A DNA stretch of 49,193 nucleotides, taken from contig CALXTQ010000002.1 in NCBI GenBank assembly GCA_944391485.1, positions 1 through 49,193 of the forward strand. Direction: 5' to 3'. The notes under the pieces were generated by a model that worked only from the letters and a program-made list of their open reading frames with translations, was not told the DNA's origin and did no database searches. The translations under genes were made by a program, and so were the position numbers. The DNA is from an uncultured Alphaproteobacteria bacterium (lineage in GTDB: Bacteria; Pseudomonadota; Alphaproteobacteria; RF32; CAG-239). Positions 8,173 through 16,316 of this stretch are shown piece by piece. Every line of letters starts with the position of its first letter. Positions within the stretch are counted from its first letter, which is position 1.

Positions 8173-10497
8173 ATGGATAATATATTCAATTTAGAAGAGG
8201 AAACCCCCGGAAAAAACCAGGCTCCGCAAACCTATGACAACATCGCAGAACTGATGCCGTCCTACGACTGGCTGGAATGTCTCAACCCCGAGCAGAAACA
8301 GGCTGTCCGGACGACGGAAGGACCGGTGCTTGTCCTTTCCGGAGCGGGAACCGGCAAAACCAAGGTTCTGACCACCCGTCTGGCCTACATTCTGGCAGCG
8401 ATGAAAGCCCAGCCCTGGAACTGCCTTGTCGTTACCTTTACCAACCGCGCCGCGCGCGAAATGAAGGAACGCGTTTATAAAATGATCGGAGAAGTGGCAA
8501 ACTCCGTCTGGCTCGGCACGTTTCACAGCGTCTGCGTCAAAATTCTGCGCCAGCATGCCGAACTGGTCGGCCTTCATTCCAACTTCACCATCCTCGGCGA
8601 AGACGACCAGAAGCGGGTCATCAAGCAAATTACGGAAGCCGAAGGAATTGACGACAAAAAGTATCCTGCTCAAGCTATTCTCGAAAAAATACAACGCTGG
8701 AAAGACAAAGGGCTGAGTATCGACAAGATCCAGGCAGACTACAAGGAAAACGTCGTTACCCACGTATACAAAAAATATCAGGAACGGCTGCTCGAACTCA
8801 ACTGCGTCGATTTCGGGGACATTCTGCTCTATGCGCTCAATATTCTGCTCTCCAACAACGACGTGCTTGAAAAATATCAGGAAAAATTCAGATATATTAT
8901 GGTTGATGAGTATCAGGACACCAACGTAACCCAGTATCTGCTTCTGCGCCTTCTCTCGCAGAAACACCGCAATCTCTGCTGTGTCGGCGATGATGACCAG
9001 TCCATATATTCCTGGCGCGGAGCTGAAATCGAAAACATCCTCCGCTTCGAAAAAGATTTTCCCGATGCGCAGATCATCCGCCTGGAACGCAACTACCGTT
9101 CCACGGCCAACATTTTGTCGGCCGCCTCCTGCCTGATCGCCCATAACGAGGGACGTCTCGGCAAAACCCTAAAGGTTGCCGAAAACTCGCCGGCTCGCAG
9201 CTGTGACAACAGCAAAATAAAAGTTGTCAGCACATACAGCGGCGAAGACGAAGCCAAATACGTCGTCGATGAAATCGACGCTCAGCTGCGCAACGGTCAT
9301 GAGTATTCCGATATGGCCGTTCTGGTCCGTACGGCGTTCCAGACCCGCGAATTTGAAGAAAAATTTATCGCCGAAGCCATTCCCTATCAGGTTATCGGCG
9401 GCCCGAAATTCTATGAACGCGCCGAAATCCGCGATGCTCTCGCTTACTTCCGCGTTATTCTGCAGCCGCACGATGATCTGGCGTTTGAACGCATCATCAA
9501 CAAGCCGGCCCGTGGCATCGGTGCCAAAAGCATTGAAAAATTCCAGCAGAAAGCGCGAGCCGGTCAGATATCCATGTACATGGCCGTTGAAAAAATGCTG
9601 AGCGAAGGAACCGTCAGCGGCAAAGCCAAGGCTTCCTTGAGCGCGCTTATGGAAAACTTCCGGCGCTGGCGACAGACCGTCAATGCCGTAACACCGGACG
9701 AACTTGCGGTGCAGGTGCTGGAAGATTCCGGCTACTTCGAAATGCTTAAACTCGACAAATCCGTCGAAGCGCCGGGCCGCATCGAAAACCTGAAAGAGCT
9801 GATCTCCGTCATGGCCGATACCGAAAAATACCCGACCCTGTCGGAGTTTCTGGAGCATGTCAGCCTAGTTATGGATAACGACGATGCGCTTGACAACAAC
9901 AAAGTCATGCTCATCACGCTTCATTCCGCCAAAGGTCTGGAATTTGACATTGTTTTCCTGCCCGGCTGGGAAGAAGGTCTTTTCCCCCATCAGCGGGCTT
10001 TGGACGAAGGCGGCGCCGAGGCTCTGGAAGAGGAAAGACGCCTCGCCTACGTCGCCATAACCCGCGCCAAAAAGCAGCTGTACATTCTGACCTCGCTGAA
10101 CCGGCGCGTTTACGGACAATGGCAGAACAACATTCCGTCGCGCTTTATCAACGAGCTTCCGCCTTCCAATATTGAAATCTGCAATAACGCGGCTAAATTT
10201 TATGGTGGAAATAATTATCAGAACGGATATAATAACGGCGATTACCGCCAGAACTCGCATACACCGTGGTATGCGAAAAAAAATATGAGAGGAAACAACC
10301 ATGGCTTTTCTGATTATAGCAGTACCGGCAGCGATTTTAGCAGTATACCTGATGACGGGGGGTTAAAGGGAACCCGCGTTTACCATCAGACTTTCGGTTA
10401 CGGGAGAATTGTCCGCGCCGAAGAAAACTGTATGGAAGTCGAATTTGATAAATACGGCCGAAAAAAAATAATGGGCACGTATCTGGAAAAAATATAG
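8173..10497 (+). CDS. uvrD: UvrD/PcrA-type superfamily 1 DNA helicase
   Basis: A 3'-5' DNA helicase for nucleotide-excision and mismatch repair. The 774 residues fit the family. Visible motifs: Q-motif LNPEQKQAV (38-46), Walker A AGTGKT (58-63), motif Ia TFTNRAAREM, DEYQDT (245-250), GDDDQSIYSWRG (272-283), RNYRST, LHSAKGLEF with FLPGWEEGLFP, and the motif VI EERRLAYVAITRAK. After the helicase core comes a low-complexity Asn/Tyr/Gly linker and a C-terminal Tudor-like domain starting GTRVYHQTFGYGRIV, as in PcrA/UvrD. The N-terminal 30 residues are extra and acidic. The ATG has only a weak AAGAAG upstream. The gene is divergent from the TPR-moxR operon. Confidence 0.93.
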   Translation: MDNIFNLEEETPGKNQAPQTYDNIAELMPSYDWLECLNPEQKQAVRTTEGPVLVLSGAGTGKTKVLTTRLAYILAAMKAQPWNCLVVTFTNRAAREMKERVYKMIGEVANSVWLGTFHSVCVKILRQHAELVGLHSNFTILGEDDQKRVIKQITEAEGIDDKKYPAQAILEKIQRWKDKGLSIDKIQADYKENVVTHVYKKYQERLLELNCVDFGDILLYALNILLSNNDVLEKYQEKFRYIMVDEYQDTNVTQYLLLRLLSQKHRNLCCVGDDDQSIYSWRGAEIENILRFEKDFPDAQIIRLERNYRSTANILSAASCLIAHNEGRLGKTLKVAENSPARSCDNSKIKVVSTYSGEDEAKYVVDEIDAQLRNGHEYSDMAVLVRTAFQTREFEEKFIAEAIPYQVIGGPKFYERAEIRDALAYFRVILQPHDDLAFERIINKPARGIGAKSIEKFQQKARAGQISMYMAVEKMLSEGTVSGKAKASLSALMENFRRWRQTVNAVTPDELAVQVLEDSGYFEMLKLDKSVEAPGRIENLKELISVMADTEKYPTLSEFLEHVSLVMDNDDALDNNKVMLITLHSAKGLEFDIVFLPGWEEGLFPHQRALDEGGAEALEEERRLAYVAITRAKKQLYILTSLNRRVYGQWQNNIPSRFINELPPSNIEICNNAAKFYGGNNYQNGYNNGDYRQNSHTPWYAKKNMRGNNHGFSDYSSTGSDFSSIPDDGGLKGTRVYHQTFGYGRIVRAEENCMEVEFDKYGRKKIMGTYLEKI

Positions 10498-10501
10498 CCT
10501 G

Positions 10502-10531
10502 AAGCTCTGTTCTGACAACGGAGCTTTTGTC
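10502..10531. terminator. Hairpin between uvrD and autotransporter gene
   Basis: AAGCTCTGTT (10502-10511) pairs with AACGGAGCTT (with one G-T pair) across a short loop, followed by TTTG. It lies in the 36-bp convergent space and can serve uvrD; the minus-strand gene ends 3 bp away. Confidence 0.6.
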
Positions 10532-10533
10532 CG

Positions 10534-12630
10534 TTAAAATTCATAACGGATTCCCAGATTGACGTCAACCGGCATATCAACCCTGTCTCCCCACAAACTG
10601 GTAAAAGTAAAGTAAACTTTGAGCTGATCCTGAACCTCGGCATCAAAACCGGCGCCGATTTCCCATAAGGTATCGGCCATATTTTCATGAATATCATGGC
10701 CGCCCACTTTGACTTTACTTCTGGCCGTAAAGGTTCTGAGCAACCCTGTTTTCAGATATATCTCGGACGGAAGTTCAAGAAAGCCGGACAAATCGCGACC
10801 GGCTCTGACGCCGATTCGCCCACTCCAGAAATCAGCCTTACTGCCGCTGACCGGCGTATTCATGCTGGTCCGGTAATCAATATCGTCAACATCCATATAA
10901 ACCAGCTGCAGCTGCGGTTCTGCGAACCAGCCATCAACAATATCCAGCTTTTTGCCGATTTCAGCAGATATGCTCCATCCTCCGGTATTATATTTACCGT
11001 CAACTTCAAAACCGTCAGGCAGATAGCTCCTGATTTTCTGCCTATGCCAGTATTTGTTTGCCGCTAGGTCAAAATAATTGCCATTTTCTCCCCACAAAAC
11101 AGAATACAGACCTAACGTATATGTATCGGCGTCAGCACTTCCCGAGCGGTCAAACTTCTGCCGCGAGTCAGTATAGCCGCCGTACAGACCGACAACCCAG
11201 TTATCGGCAAAACTCTGCCTGAGTGCATAATCTGCGCCGAACTGAAACCCTTCAGAATCGACCGAGCTTTTAGTATCGTCCTTATAGTTAAATCGGATAT
11301 TCCGTCCCATACCGCTGATCCACAAACCGGAATTGTCGCTGAAACGGACATCACCCATACGCTGGTTCAGACTCTGCAAATGCGTATAAAAAATAGAGCT
11401 AATGCTACTGTATGTATTTTTTGCGATCTGAGCGCTGTCTGTCAGGACCCGGCTGCGTACCAAAACCCACTCGTCGCCTTCCCGGTTCAGATCATAACGA
11501 AACGGGCCGACATCTACGGCCCCTCCGACTAGAGAAAAGTTTTCGTGGTCGTCTGCTGTTTCAACCAGATGGATTTTTCCCGGAAAAGCCGTTCCGACAC
11601 TGTAATCATGCAAAGAAATCTGATAATTTCCGTCGCCGCTTTTCACAATAAGATGATCAGATTTGCCGGCATCGACATCGCTGTTCATATAAAACTGTCC
11701 CGTGCCGCTGAGATTATTGATTTCAACGGTAACAAAACCACCCTGGTGGCTTGTCGCAACCAAAGAATTATCCATCGACAAATCAGGAATCTGCGCATCG
11801 TCATAAATACGCATGCTGCTGTTTTTCAAGCTTGTCGAACCACTGAGTTTTCCGCCGTATTCCAATTCCATATGGCTGTTTGTCATACTGACATTTCTTG
11901 CTTCGCTGTCATATGAAACCTCCAACGTCCCGTTCATAACGTCGGCACCATCAAGAAATCCGCCGCTGCTGACGCGCTGGCCCCCGCTATTCAGAATTGA
12001 ATTGCGAACCGTACCGAAAATCTTCTGTTCACCGCCATTAATCCGGGTTCCTTCGGCCAGAGCTCCGGTTTCTACTGTCTGAAGAGCGCCGTCGTTGATA
12101 ACGGTGCCTTCCGCCGTCCCGCCGTCATTAACCAGCTGCTCTGCTCCCCGGTACAGCACAGTGTTTTTGTCCGTTCCGTAAACGGTAGACCTCCCGCCAC
12201 CGTAAACAGAAGCTCCTTCAGAAATGCCGCCTTTATTTATCAGCAGACTTCCGCCGTTGATAACGCTTTCCGAAACAACGCCGCCGTTGCTGACCGTCAG
12301 ACGCCCTCTGCTATTGACCGTCGTTCCTTCGGCATAGCCGGCAACGCTCTGAAATGCGGACTGCGAGACTGTTGTCTTAAAAGCTTTTCCGTCCTTATAG
12401 ACTGTCTCTCCCGCATAAGGATAAAGATAGGTCGAGTTGCTCACGCCTCCCGCCATAATATTCTGCGTTCCTTCAACCGTAAAATTATTGACGGTTCCTT
12501 CCACATTCTGTGTCATAATGGATGGAACATGTCCGCCTGTCTGCGTTGTTCCGGCCGGAACCGTCACGGTAATCGCCTGTGCAGGAACTGCCGCCAGACA
12601 CATACCCAGCATATAAACAAATTTTCTCAC
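10534..12630 (-). CDS. AIDA-like autotransporter with beta-barrel
   Basis: A type V secreted surface protein of 698 residues. A Sec signal (about residues 1-19, ending VPAQA) precedes a passenger of repeated Gly-rich units of about 18-20 residues (SNGGVVSESVINGGSLLIN, DGGTAEGTVINDGALQTVE, TGALAEGTRINGGEQKI), the AIDA-I-type repeat that builds a beta-helix. A pertactin-like segment (about 300-390) leads to a 12-strand C-terminal autotransporter barrel (about 425-698: SGLWISGMGRNIRF, GFQFGADYALRQ, VVGLYGGYTDSRQKF). It ends in NLGIRYEF, a typical terminal Phe for BAM recognition. The passenger is short for an adhesin. The gene is monocistronic, with about 165 bp before the next divergent gene. 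Confidence 0.93.
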   Translation of the reverse strand: MRKFVYMLGMCLAAVPAQAITVTVPAGTTQTGGHVPSIMTQNVEGTVNNFTVEGTQNIMAGGVSNSTYLYPYAGETVYKDGKAFKTTVSQSAFQSVAGYAEGTTVNSRGRLTVSNGGVVSESVINGGSLLINKGGISEGASVYGGGRSTVYGTDKNTVLYRGAEQLVNDGGTAEGTVINDGALQTVETGALAEGTRINGGEQKIFGTVRNSILNSGGQRVSSGGFLDGADVMNGTLEVSYDSEARNVSMTNSHMELEYGGKLSGSTSLKNSSMRIYDDAQIPDLSMDNSLVATSHQGGFVTVEINNLSGTGQFYMNSDVDAGKSDHLIVKSGDGNYQISLHDYSVGTAFPGKIHLVETADDHENFSLVGGAVDVGPFRYDLNREGDEWVLVRSRVLTDSAQIAKNTYSSISSIFYTHLQSLNQRMGDVRFSDNSGLWISGMGRNIRFNYKDDTKSSVDSEGFQFGADYALRQSFADNWVVGLYGGYTDSRQKFDRSGSADADTYTLGLYSVLWGENGNYFDLAANKYWHRQKIRSYLPDGFEVDGKYNTGGWSISAEIGKKLDIVDGWFAEPQLQLVYMDVDDIDYRTSMNTPVSGSKADFWSGRIGVRAGRDLSGFLELPSEIYLKTGLLRTFTARSKVKVGGHDIHENMADTLWEIGAGFDAEVQDQLKVYFTFTSLWGDRVDMPVDVNLGIRYEF

Positions 12631-12796
12631 GTCAGCCTCCTAAAACTTTCTAATACCTAAGTCCTGTTTTTATTTTTTAAACAGTTGCATCCGTAAAAAA
12701 ATCTCTGTCTGCAGACAATATTTTCTGGCAAAAGCAGCCGCACTGTGATAAACACAAAGAACAAACAAAATATTATGCATATTAATCAGATATATT

Positions 12797-13366
12797 ATGG
12801 AAAAAAACATCTATCTGTTCCGCCATGGCGAAACAAATTACAACCTGCACCGTCTTCGGCAGGGATGCGGCATTAACGCCGGCCTGAACGCTACCGGTCA
12901 AAAACAGGCCGAAGCCCTTGCGCAATATCTGAAAGACAAAGGGATTGAAATAATTTATTCTAGTCCGCTGCAGCGTGCGCTTGAAACTTCGCAGATTATC
13001 TCGCTGGCCATCTATGCCCCGGTCATAATCAAAGAAGCTTTCACGGAAGGAAATTTCGGAGACGCTGAAGGCCTGCACGAAGACGAAGTTAAAACCCGCT
13101 GGCCCGAAATCATTTCCGGCTGGTATGTCAAAGACTTTGAGATGGACACCGGTTTTCCCAGCGGCGAAACCAAAGCGCAGATTCAGAAGCGGATGTTCAA
13201 TGCCCTGAACTCCCTTTTGGAAACACCCGAAAAAACGATAGCCGTCTCATCGCACAGCGCTGCCTTGAGATTTCTGTTGATGAAAATCGGCGGCGGCACA
13301 GACAAAATTCCCAATGCTCAGGCAATTCTTGTCAAATTCGCGAACAATATTTGGAAAATCTGCTAA
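12797..13366 (+). CDS. Histidine phosphatase family protein
   Basis: A 189-residue member of the phosphoglycerate-mutase-like branch. The phospho-accepting His10 lies in LFRHGET (7-13), Arg59-like residues sit in SSPLQRALET, the acid Glu84 in FTEGNFGDAEG, and the second His153 in AVSSHSAALR. This is the full catalytic set of RHG, R, E and H. Substrate cannot be read from sequence; relatives act on small phosphorylated metabolites such as alpha-ribazole phosphate or sugar phosphates. No cobamide genes are nearby. It is probably cytoplasmic and monocistronic, ending at a terminator directly behind the stop. The 163 bp on its 5' side (12631-12796) show no gene. Confidence 0.9.
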   Translation: MEKNIYLFRHGETNYNLHRLRQGCGINAGLNATGQKQAEALAQYLKDKGIEIIYSSPLQRALETSQIISLAIYAPVIIKEAFTEGNFGDAEGLHEDEVKTRWPEIISGWYVKDFEMDTGFPSGETKAQIQKRMFNALNSLLETPEKTIAVSSHSAALRFLLMKIGGGTDKIPNAQAILVKFANNIWKIC

Positions 13367-13392
13367 AAAAAACGGCTTTAAGCCGTTTTTTT
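13367..13392 (+). terminator. Terminator after histidine phosphatase gene
   Basis: A perfect palindromic stem AAAAAACGGCTT/AAGCCGTTTTTT followed by more Ts begins at the stop codon. The next 136 bp hold no supported gene. Confidence 0.88.
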
Positions 13393-13528
13393 TAGATACA
13401 GATTCAATCCTCCCCTCAGAAACGACACCCCGTAAAACTGGCGCCGCAACGCTCCGGCGGAATTCGCTTCTGCTCCGCGTCTTTTAGAAGGACAATCTCT
13501 GACTTCTCCCTTGTTTTAAATCGTCAGT

Positions 13529-14146
13529 TTACAGTTTGTTCAGCCAGTCGCTTATCTTATTGTCAACGGCACGGTCATATTCCGCCGACAGGTTATTGAA
13601 CGACTGCCCTTTCAAAATCTGCGCATTTTGAGCTTTTCCGGCAAAATCTTCAAAAAATGTTCCGTAATTGCTCCCCTGCGTTGAAAAAGGCACTACTTTT
13701 CTGCCGAGAAAATCAGCCTTCTCCAGAAAAGACAAAACCGGCGTTGCCGCCGTATACCACCAAATCGGAGACCCGACAAAAATAATATCATATTTTGCAA
13801 AATCCGGCAGATTTTCGGAAATATTGGGATATTTCCCGGTTTTCAGCTGCTTTCTTAACGTCAGATAAAACCAGGGCGTCGTATCAATTTTCTCCACCGT
13901 TTTGATTTCATAAACATCGGCTCCCGTTTTTTCCCGGATAATATCGGCAATTTTCCGCGTCTGTCCGCTCAGAGAATAGTAAACCACCAGAACTTTTCCA
14001 AACCGCCTGTCAACTCTGATCTCGCCTTTCATATAAGGCGCCATCTCTTTCTTATTCTTCTGAGCCACACGATACAGATGAAAACCGCCTGCCGCCAGGC
14101 CTATTGCCGCCGCTGCCAGCAGAATATACAGAAAATATTTTAACAT
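13529..14146 (-). CDS. Membrane-anchored flavodoxin family protein
   Basis: A 205-residue protein with an N-terminal membrane helix (about 4-22, FLYILLAAAAIGLAAGGF) and a flavodoxin fold from about residue 48. The FMN phosphate loop YYSLSGQTRKIAD fits the S/T-x-S/T-G-x-T pattern, and FVGSPIWWYTAATPVLSFLE is the second FMN-contacting region with the conserved Trp. Relatives of this length (flavodoxin_4-type) are found alone or beside reductases and are thought to carry electrons. The anchor suggests a membrane redox partner. It is monocistronic on the minus strand, and its 182-bp upstream region contains the promoter of the divergent cluster at 14329. Confidence 0.88.
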   Translation of the reverse strand: MLKYFLYILLAAAAIGLAAGGFHLYRVAQKNKKEMAPYMKGEIRVDRRFGKVLVVYYSLSGQTRKIADIIREKTGADVYEIKTVEKIDTTPWFYLTLRKQLKTGKYPNISENLPDFAKYDIIFVGSPIWWYTAATPVLSFLEKADFLGRKVVPFSTQGSNYGTFFEDFAGKAQNAQILKGQSFNNLSAEYDRAVDNKISDWLNKL

Positions 14147-14263
14147 TTCTCCCTCCTTGCGGAAAATTTACCATTTTAATTGCGAAACAGCCCGCAAAAT
14201 ACCTTTGTAAATTTATTACATCCCTTGCATTTGTCAATGATGCACAAAAAACAAAATCAATAC

Positions 14264-14293
14264 TTGACATTTTCTATATATAGATATTATTAT
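14264..14293 (+). promoter_or_regulatory. Putative sigma-70 promoter for the 14329-15968 cluster
   Basis: A consensus -35 TTGACA (14264-14269), an 18-bp spacer and TATTAT (14288-14293) lie in an AT-rich stretch; an overlapping TATTAT at 14285 gives a 15-bp spacer. The start of the first gene lies 35 bp downstream. Confidence 0.65.
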
Positions 14294-14328
14294 ACATAGC
14301 AAAGACGATACATATAATGGAGGATAAC

Positions 14329-14928
14329 ATGAACAAAGCCAAAAACGTAAAGGAATTTGTCGAGCGTATCGACAGCGCCAAAAAAGTAAACCCCAAAGAT
14401 CTCTCGTCCGATCAGGATCTAACCATCGCCATCATGAACCTGATCTCCATCGAAGAACATCTGGTTTTCTCGGGAGCAAAAACTGGAAAAAACTCTTTTT
14501 ACGACCTCATTGAAGATATCCGCGAAACCAGGAAGACCTTGATGCAGAAAATCATTCCGAGCTATGAAGGCGAAGTCTGGTGCATCTCCAAGCATCTCCT
14601 GGCCTCTTCCATGCGGCTTATGGAAGTCGGAACAAAACAGCAGAGTCTGGGACACAAAGAACAGGCTTACGACTTGTTCAATCAGGCATATGATTTGTAC
14701 TGCCTCTTCTGGGGACTGAACATGAATATGCTTAACGTCGATGACGTCAAATGGATTAAGGACGATGTCGAAAGCATCAAAAAACTGACGGCAAAAGCAA
14801 ACGAAGCCCTGACGGAAACCGTTGTCGCAGACGAAAAGAAACAGATTTTTTCCGAAGAAAAACCACAGGGCGCACTGGCCAAAATGAAGGCTTTTGTACG
14901 CAAAGCCGTCGACTGTTGTATTGAATAA
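14329..14928 (+). CDS. Helical protein of unknown function, first of a three-gene cluster
   Basis: A 199-residue protein. I start it at ATG 14329 because GGAGG (14319-14323) lies 5 nt upstream and overlaps an earlier ATG at 14317. It is charged and apparently all-helical, with no signal or membrane segment, and ends in a basic tail (AKMKAFVRKAVDCCIE). A long amphipathic middle contains SIEEHLVFSGAKTGKNSFYDLIED and a TPR-like stretch (SLGHKEQAYDLFNQAYDLYCLFW). I recognise no family. It is followed within 14 bp by the thioredoxin-fold lipoprotein gene and then a tandem winged-helix regulator, so the three are probably co-transcribed from the consensus promoter upstream. Confidence 0.75.
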   Translation: MNKAKNVKEFVERIDSAKKVNPKDLSSDQDLTIAIMNLISIEEHLVFSGAKTGKNSFYDLIEDIRETRKTLMQKIIPSYEGEVWCISKHLLASSMRLMEVGTKQQSLGHKEQAYDLFNQAYDLYCLFWGLNMNMLNVDDVKWIKDDVESIKKLTAKANEALTETVVADEKKQIFSEEKPQGALAKMKAFVRKAVDCCIE

Positions 14929-14942
14929 GCGGAGAAAAAAAC

Positions 14943-15305
14943 GTGAAAAAGCTTTTTTATATCCTTGTGCTGGCTGCGGGCTTTGTTTCGGCCTGCGGCA
15001 AAAGCAATACCTCGGAGCAAGGCGTCTTGCAGCCGGACAAAATTTATTTCTTTTATTCTCAGACCTGTCCGCACTGCCATGACGCGCTGGAATACATCAA
15101 CAAAAAATATCCCGGTTTGCAGCTCAGCATGATCAACGTTTCCAATGCCAGCGGGATGGACCTGCTCCTGCGCTGCGCCAAAAAATTCAAACTCGGACAT
15201 AACATCGGAACACCGCTGTTCTGCATGGGTGACGAATATATTATGGGCTGGGCGCCGGAATATGAGAAAAAATTTGACGACGCCGTCAAACCGTTTTTGA
15301 AATAA
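14943..15305 (+). CDS. Thioredoxin-fold lipoprotein with CPHC motif
   Basis: A 120-residue protein with a GTG start (GGAG 8 nt upstream). The N-terminus is a lipoprotein signal ending VSAC, so Cys18 is the predicted lipidation site. The mature domain has the redox motif TCPHCHDA and a cis-Pro loop GTPLFC, as in glutaredoxin and DsbA-like folds, which makes it a periplasm-facing thiol-disulfide protein tethered to a membrane. CPHC is the DsbA-type dipeptide and favours oxidation or isomerisation. Besides the lipid Cys and the active pair, it has Cys residues in LLRCAKK and LFCMG. It sits between a helical protein and a dual ArsR-like regulator. The substrate is unknown. Confidence 0.85.
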   Translation: MKKLFYILVLAAGFVSACGKSNTSEQGVLQPDKIYFFYSQTCPHCHDALEYINKKYPGLQLSMINVSNASGMDLLLRCAKKFKLGHNIGTPLFCMGDEYIMGWAPEYEKKFDDAVKPFLK

Positions 15306-15323
15306 CCTTTTGGAGACCTCGCA

Positions 15324-15968
15324 ATGGAACAGCAGCTGCCGCCGGAAATCATGAAAAGAGCCGTTAAGGGAATAAGTTACATATCCCACCCGACCCGTCT
15401 GCGGATATTGGAATATATCGACGTCAACGGCGCATCGTCGGTATCTGCCATTGCCAAAGACATCAGGGAAGAAAGAATTATCGTTTCGCAAAACCTGAAG
15501 AAACTGCGGGAGGCCAATCTGGTTAAAACCGAGCGGCGAGGACTGTTCATTTATTATGATATCCGGGAAGAATACCCCGCCAGTATTTTTACCTGCATCC
15601 GCAAATTATTCGGATATATGACGGACAGTTTCTTTTATCTGGACGACAACTGCAAAGCCATTCTGCCCCGGGACTACACGACCATGGTCGCCAACCGCAT
15701 CAAGCTTTTTGCCAACTATGACAAAATGCGGATACTGGAATACCTTACCTTATACGGCGAGAGCAACGTTACGGACATCATTCGCGGAACAGACAGCGGA
15801 CAGCTCAAAATTTCCCAATATCTGAAACGGTTGCGCGACGACGGTTTTGTTGTTTTTCGCCGCAACGGAAGATATGTTTATTACAGCATAACCCCGGGAG
15901 TGCACAAAACGGCCATTCAATGCATACACAAACGTTATGACAGCCTGAGCGACAAAAACGATTTCTGA
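15324..15968 (+). CDS. Regulator with two tandem ArsR-type winged-helix domains
   Basis: A 214-residue cytoplasmic protein made of two homologous winged-helix DNA-binding units, about 12-98 and 120-206. Both show the ArsR pattern: TRLRILEYIDVNG then ISQNLKKLREANLV and the wing RRGLFIYYDI in the first; DKMRILEYLTLYG, ISQYLKRLRDDGFV and RNGRYVYYSI in the second. A single ArsR protein normally dimerises to place two such domains on DNA, so this could act as a monomer on an asymmetric operator. No metal-binding Cys cluster of the ArsR/CadC kind is obvious. It is the third gene after the CPHC lipoprotein, with a GGAG sequence 10 nt before the ATG, and may control its own cluster. Confidence 0.88.
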   Translation: MEQQLPPEIMKRAVKGISYISHPTRLRILEYIDVNGASSVSAIAKDIREERIIVSQNLKKLREANLVKTERRGLFIYYDIREEYPASIFTCIRKLFGYMTDSFFYLDDNCKAILPRDYTTMVANRIKLFANYDKMRILEYLTLYGESNVTDIIRGTDSGQLKISQYLKRLRDDGFVVFRRNGRYVYYSITPGVHKTAIQCIHKRYDSLSDKNDF

Positions 15969-16034
15969 GAAAATGTCTTTCGCCTTCCTCAACCGGGTCC
16001 GCTGCGGAGAAATAAACATTTTGAAAAATAATTG

Positions 16035-16063
16035 TTGACAAGAAGAACAAGAAATATTATTAA
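16035..16063 (+). promoter_or_regulatory. tRNA promoter
   Basis: TTGACA (16035-16040), a 17-bp spacer and TATTAA (16058-16063) end 15 bp before the tRNA 5' end. Confidence 0.75.
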
Positions 16064-16078
16064 ATACACGAATTTAAT

Positions 16079-16155
16079 GGCGGGGTAGCTCAGTTGGTTA
16101 GAGCAGAGGAATCATAATCCTTGTGTCGAGAGTTCGAATCTCCCCCTCGCTACCA
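16079..16155 (+). tRNA. tRNA-Met (CAT anticodon), elongator type
   Basis: A 77-nt cloverleaf: acceptor GGCGGGG pairs with CCTCGCT (with G-T at 1-72 and 5-68), D arm GCTC/GAGC, anticodon stem GAGGA/TCCTT with CAT at 16113-16115, T loop TTCGAAT and an encoded 3' ACCA. The T stem has one A-C mismatch at 50-64. The body closely matches the alphaproteobacterial elongator tRNA-Met and lacks the unpaired first base typical of the initiator. An Ile2 (lysidine) identity is the main alternative for a CAT anticodon but fits the body less well. Confidence 0.92.
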
Positions 16156-16158
16156 TTC

Positions 16159-16186
16159 AAAAGCCTTGGATTTCCAAGGCTTTTTT
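16159..16186 (+). terminator. Terminator after tRNA-Met
   Basis: AAGCCTTGG (16161-16169) pairs with CCAAGGCTT, followed by TTTT, directly behind the tRNA CCA end. Confidence 0.85.
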
Positions 16187-16316
16187 CGTACCTGTTTTCA
16201 TCTACGGACAAGTTCTCCTCGTCGGTTGTTTCTCCTGAACGGCTGTTATTTTTTCTGCTGCATTGAATTTATCCGAAACGCCACTACATATTTTATAAAT
16301 TTTTCGGGAAAATAAC

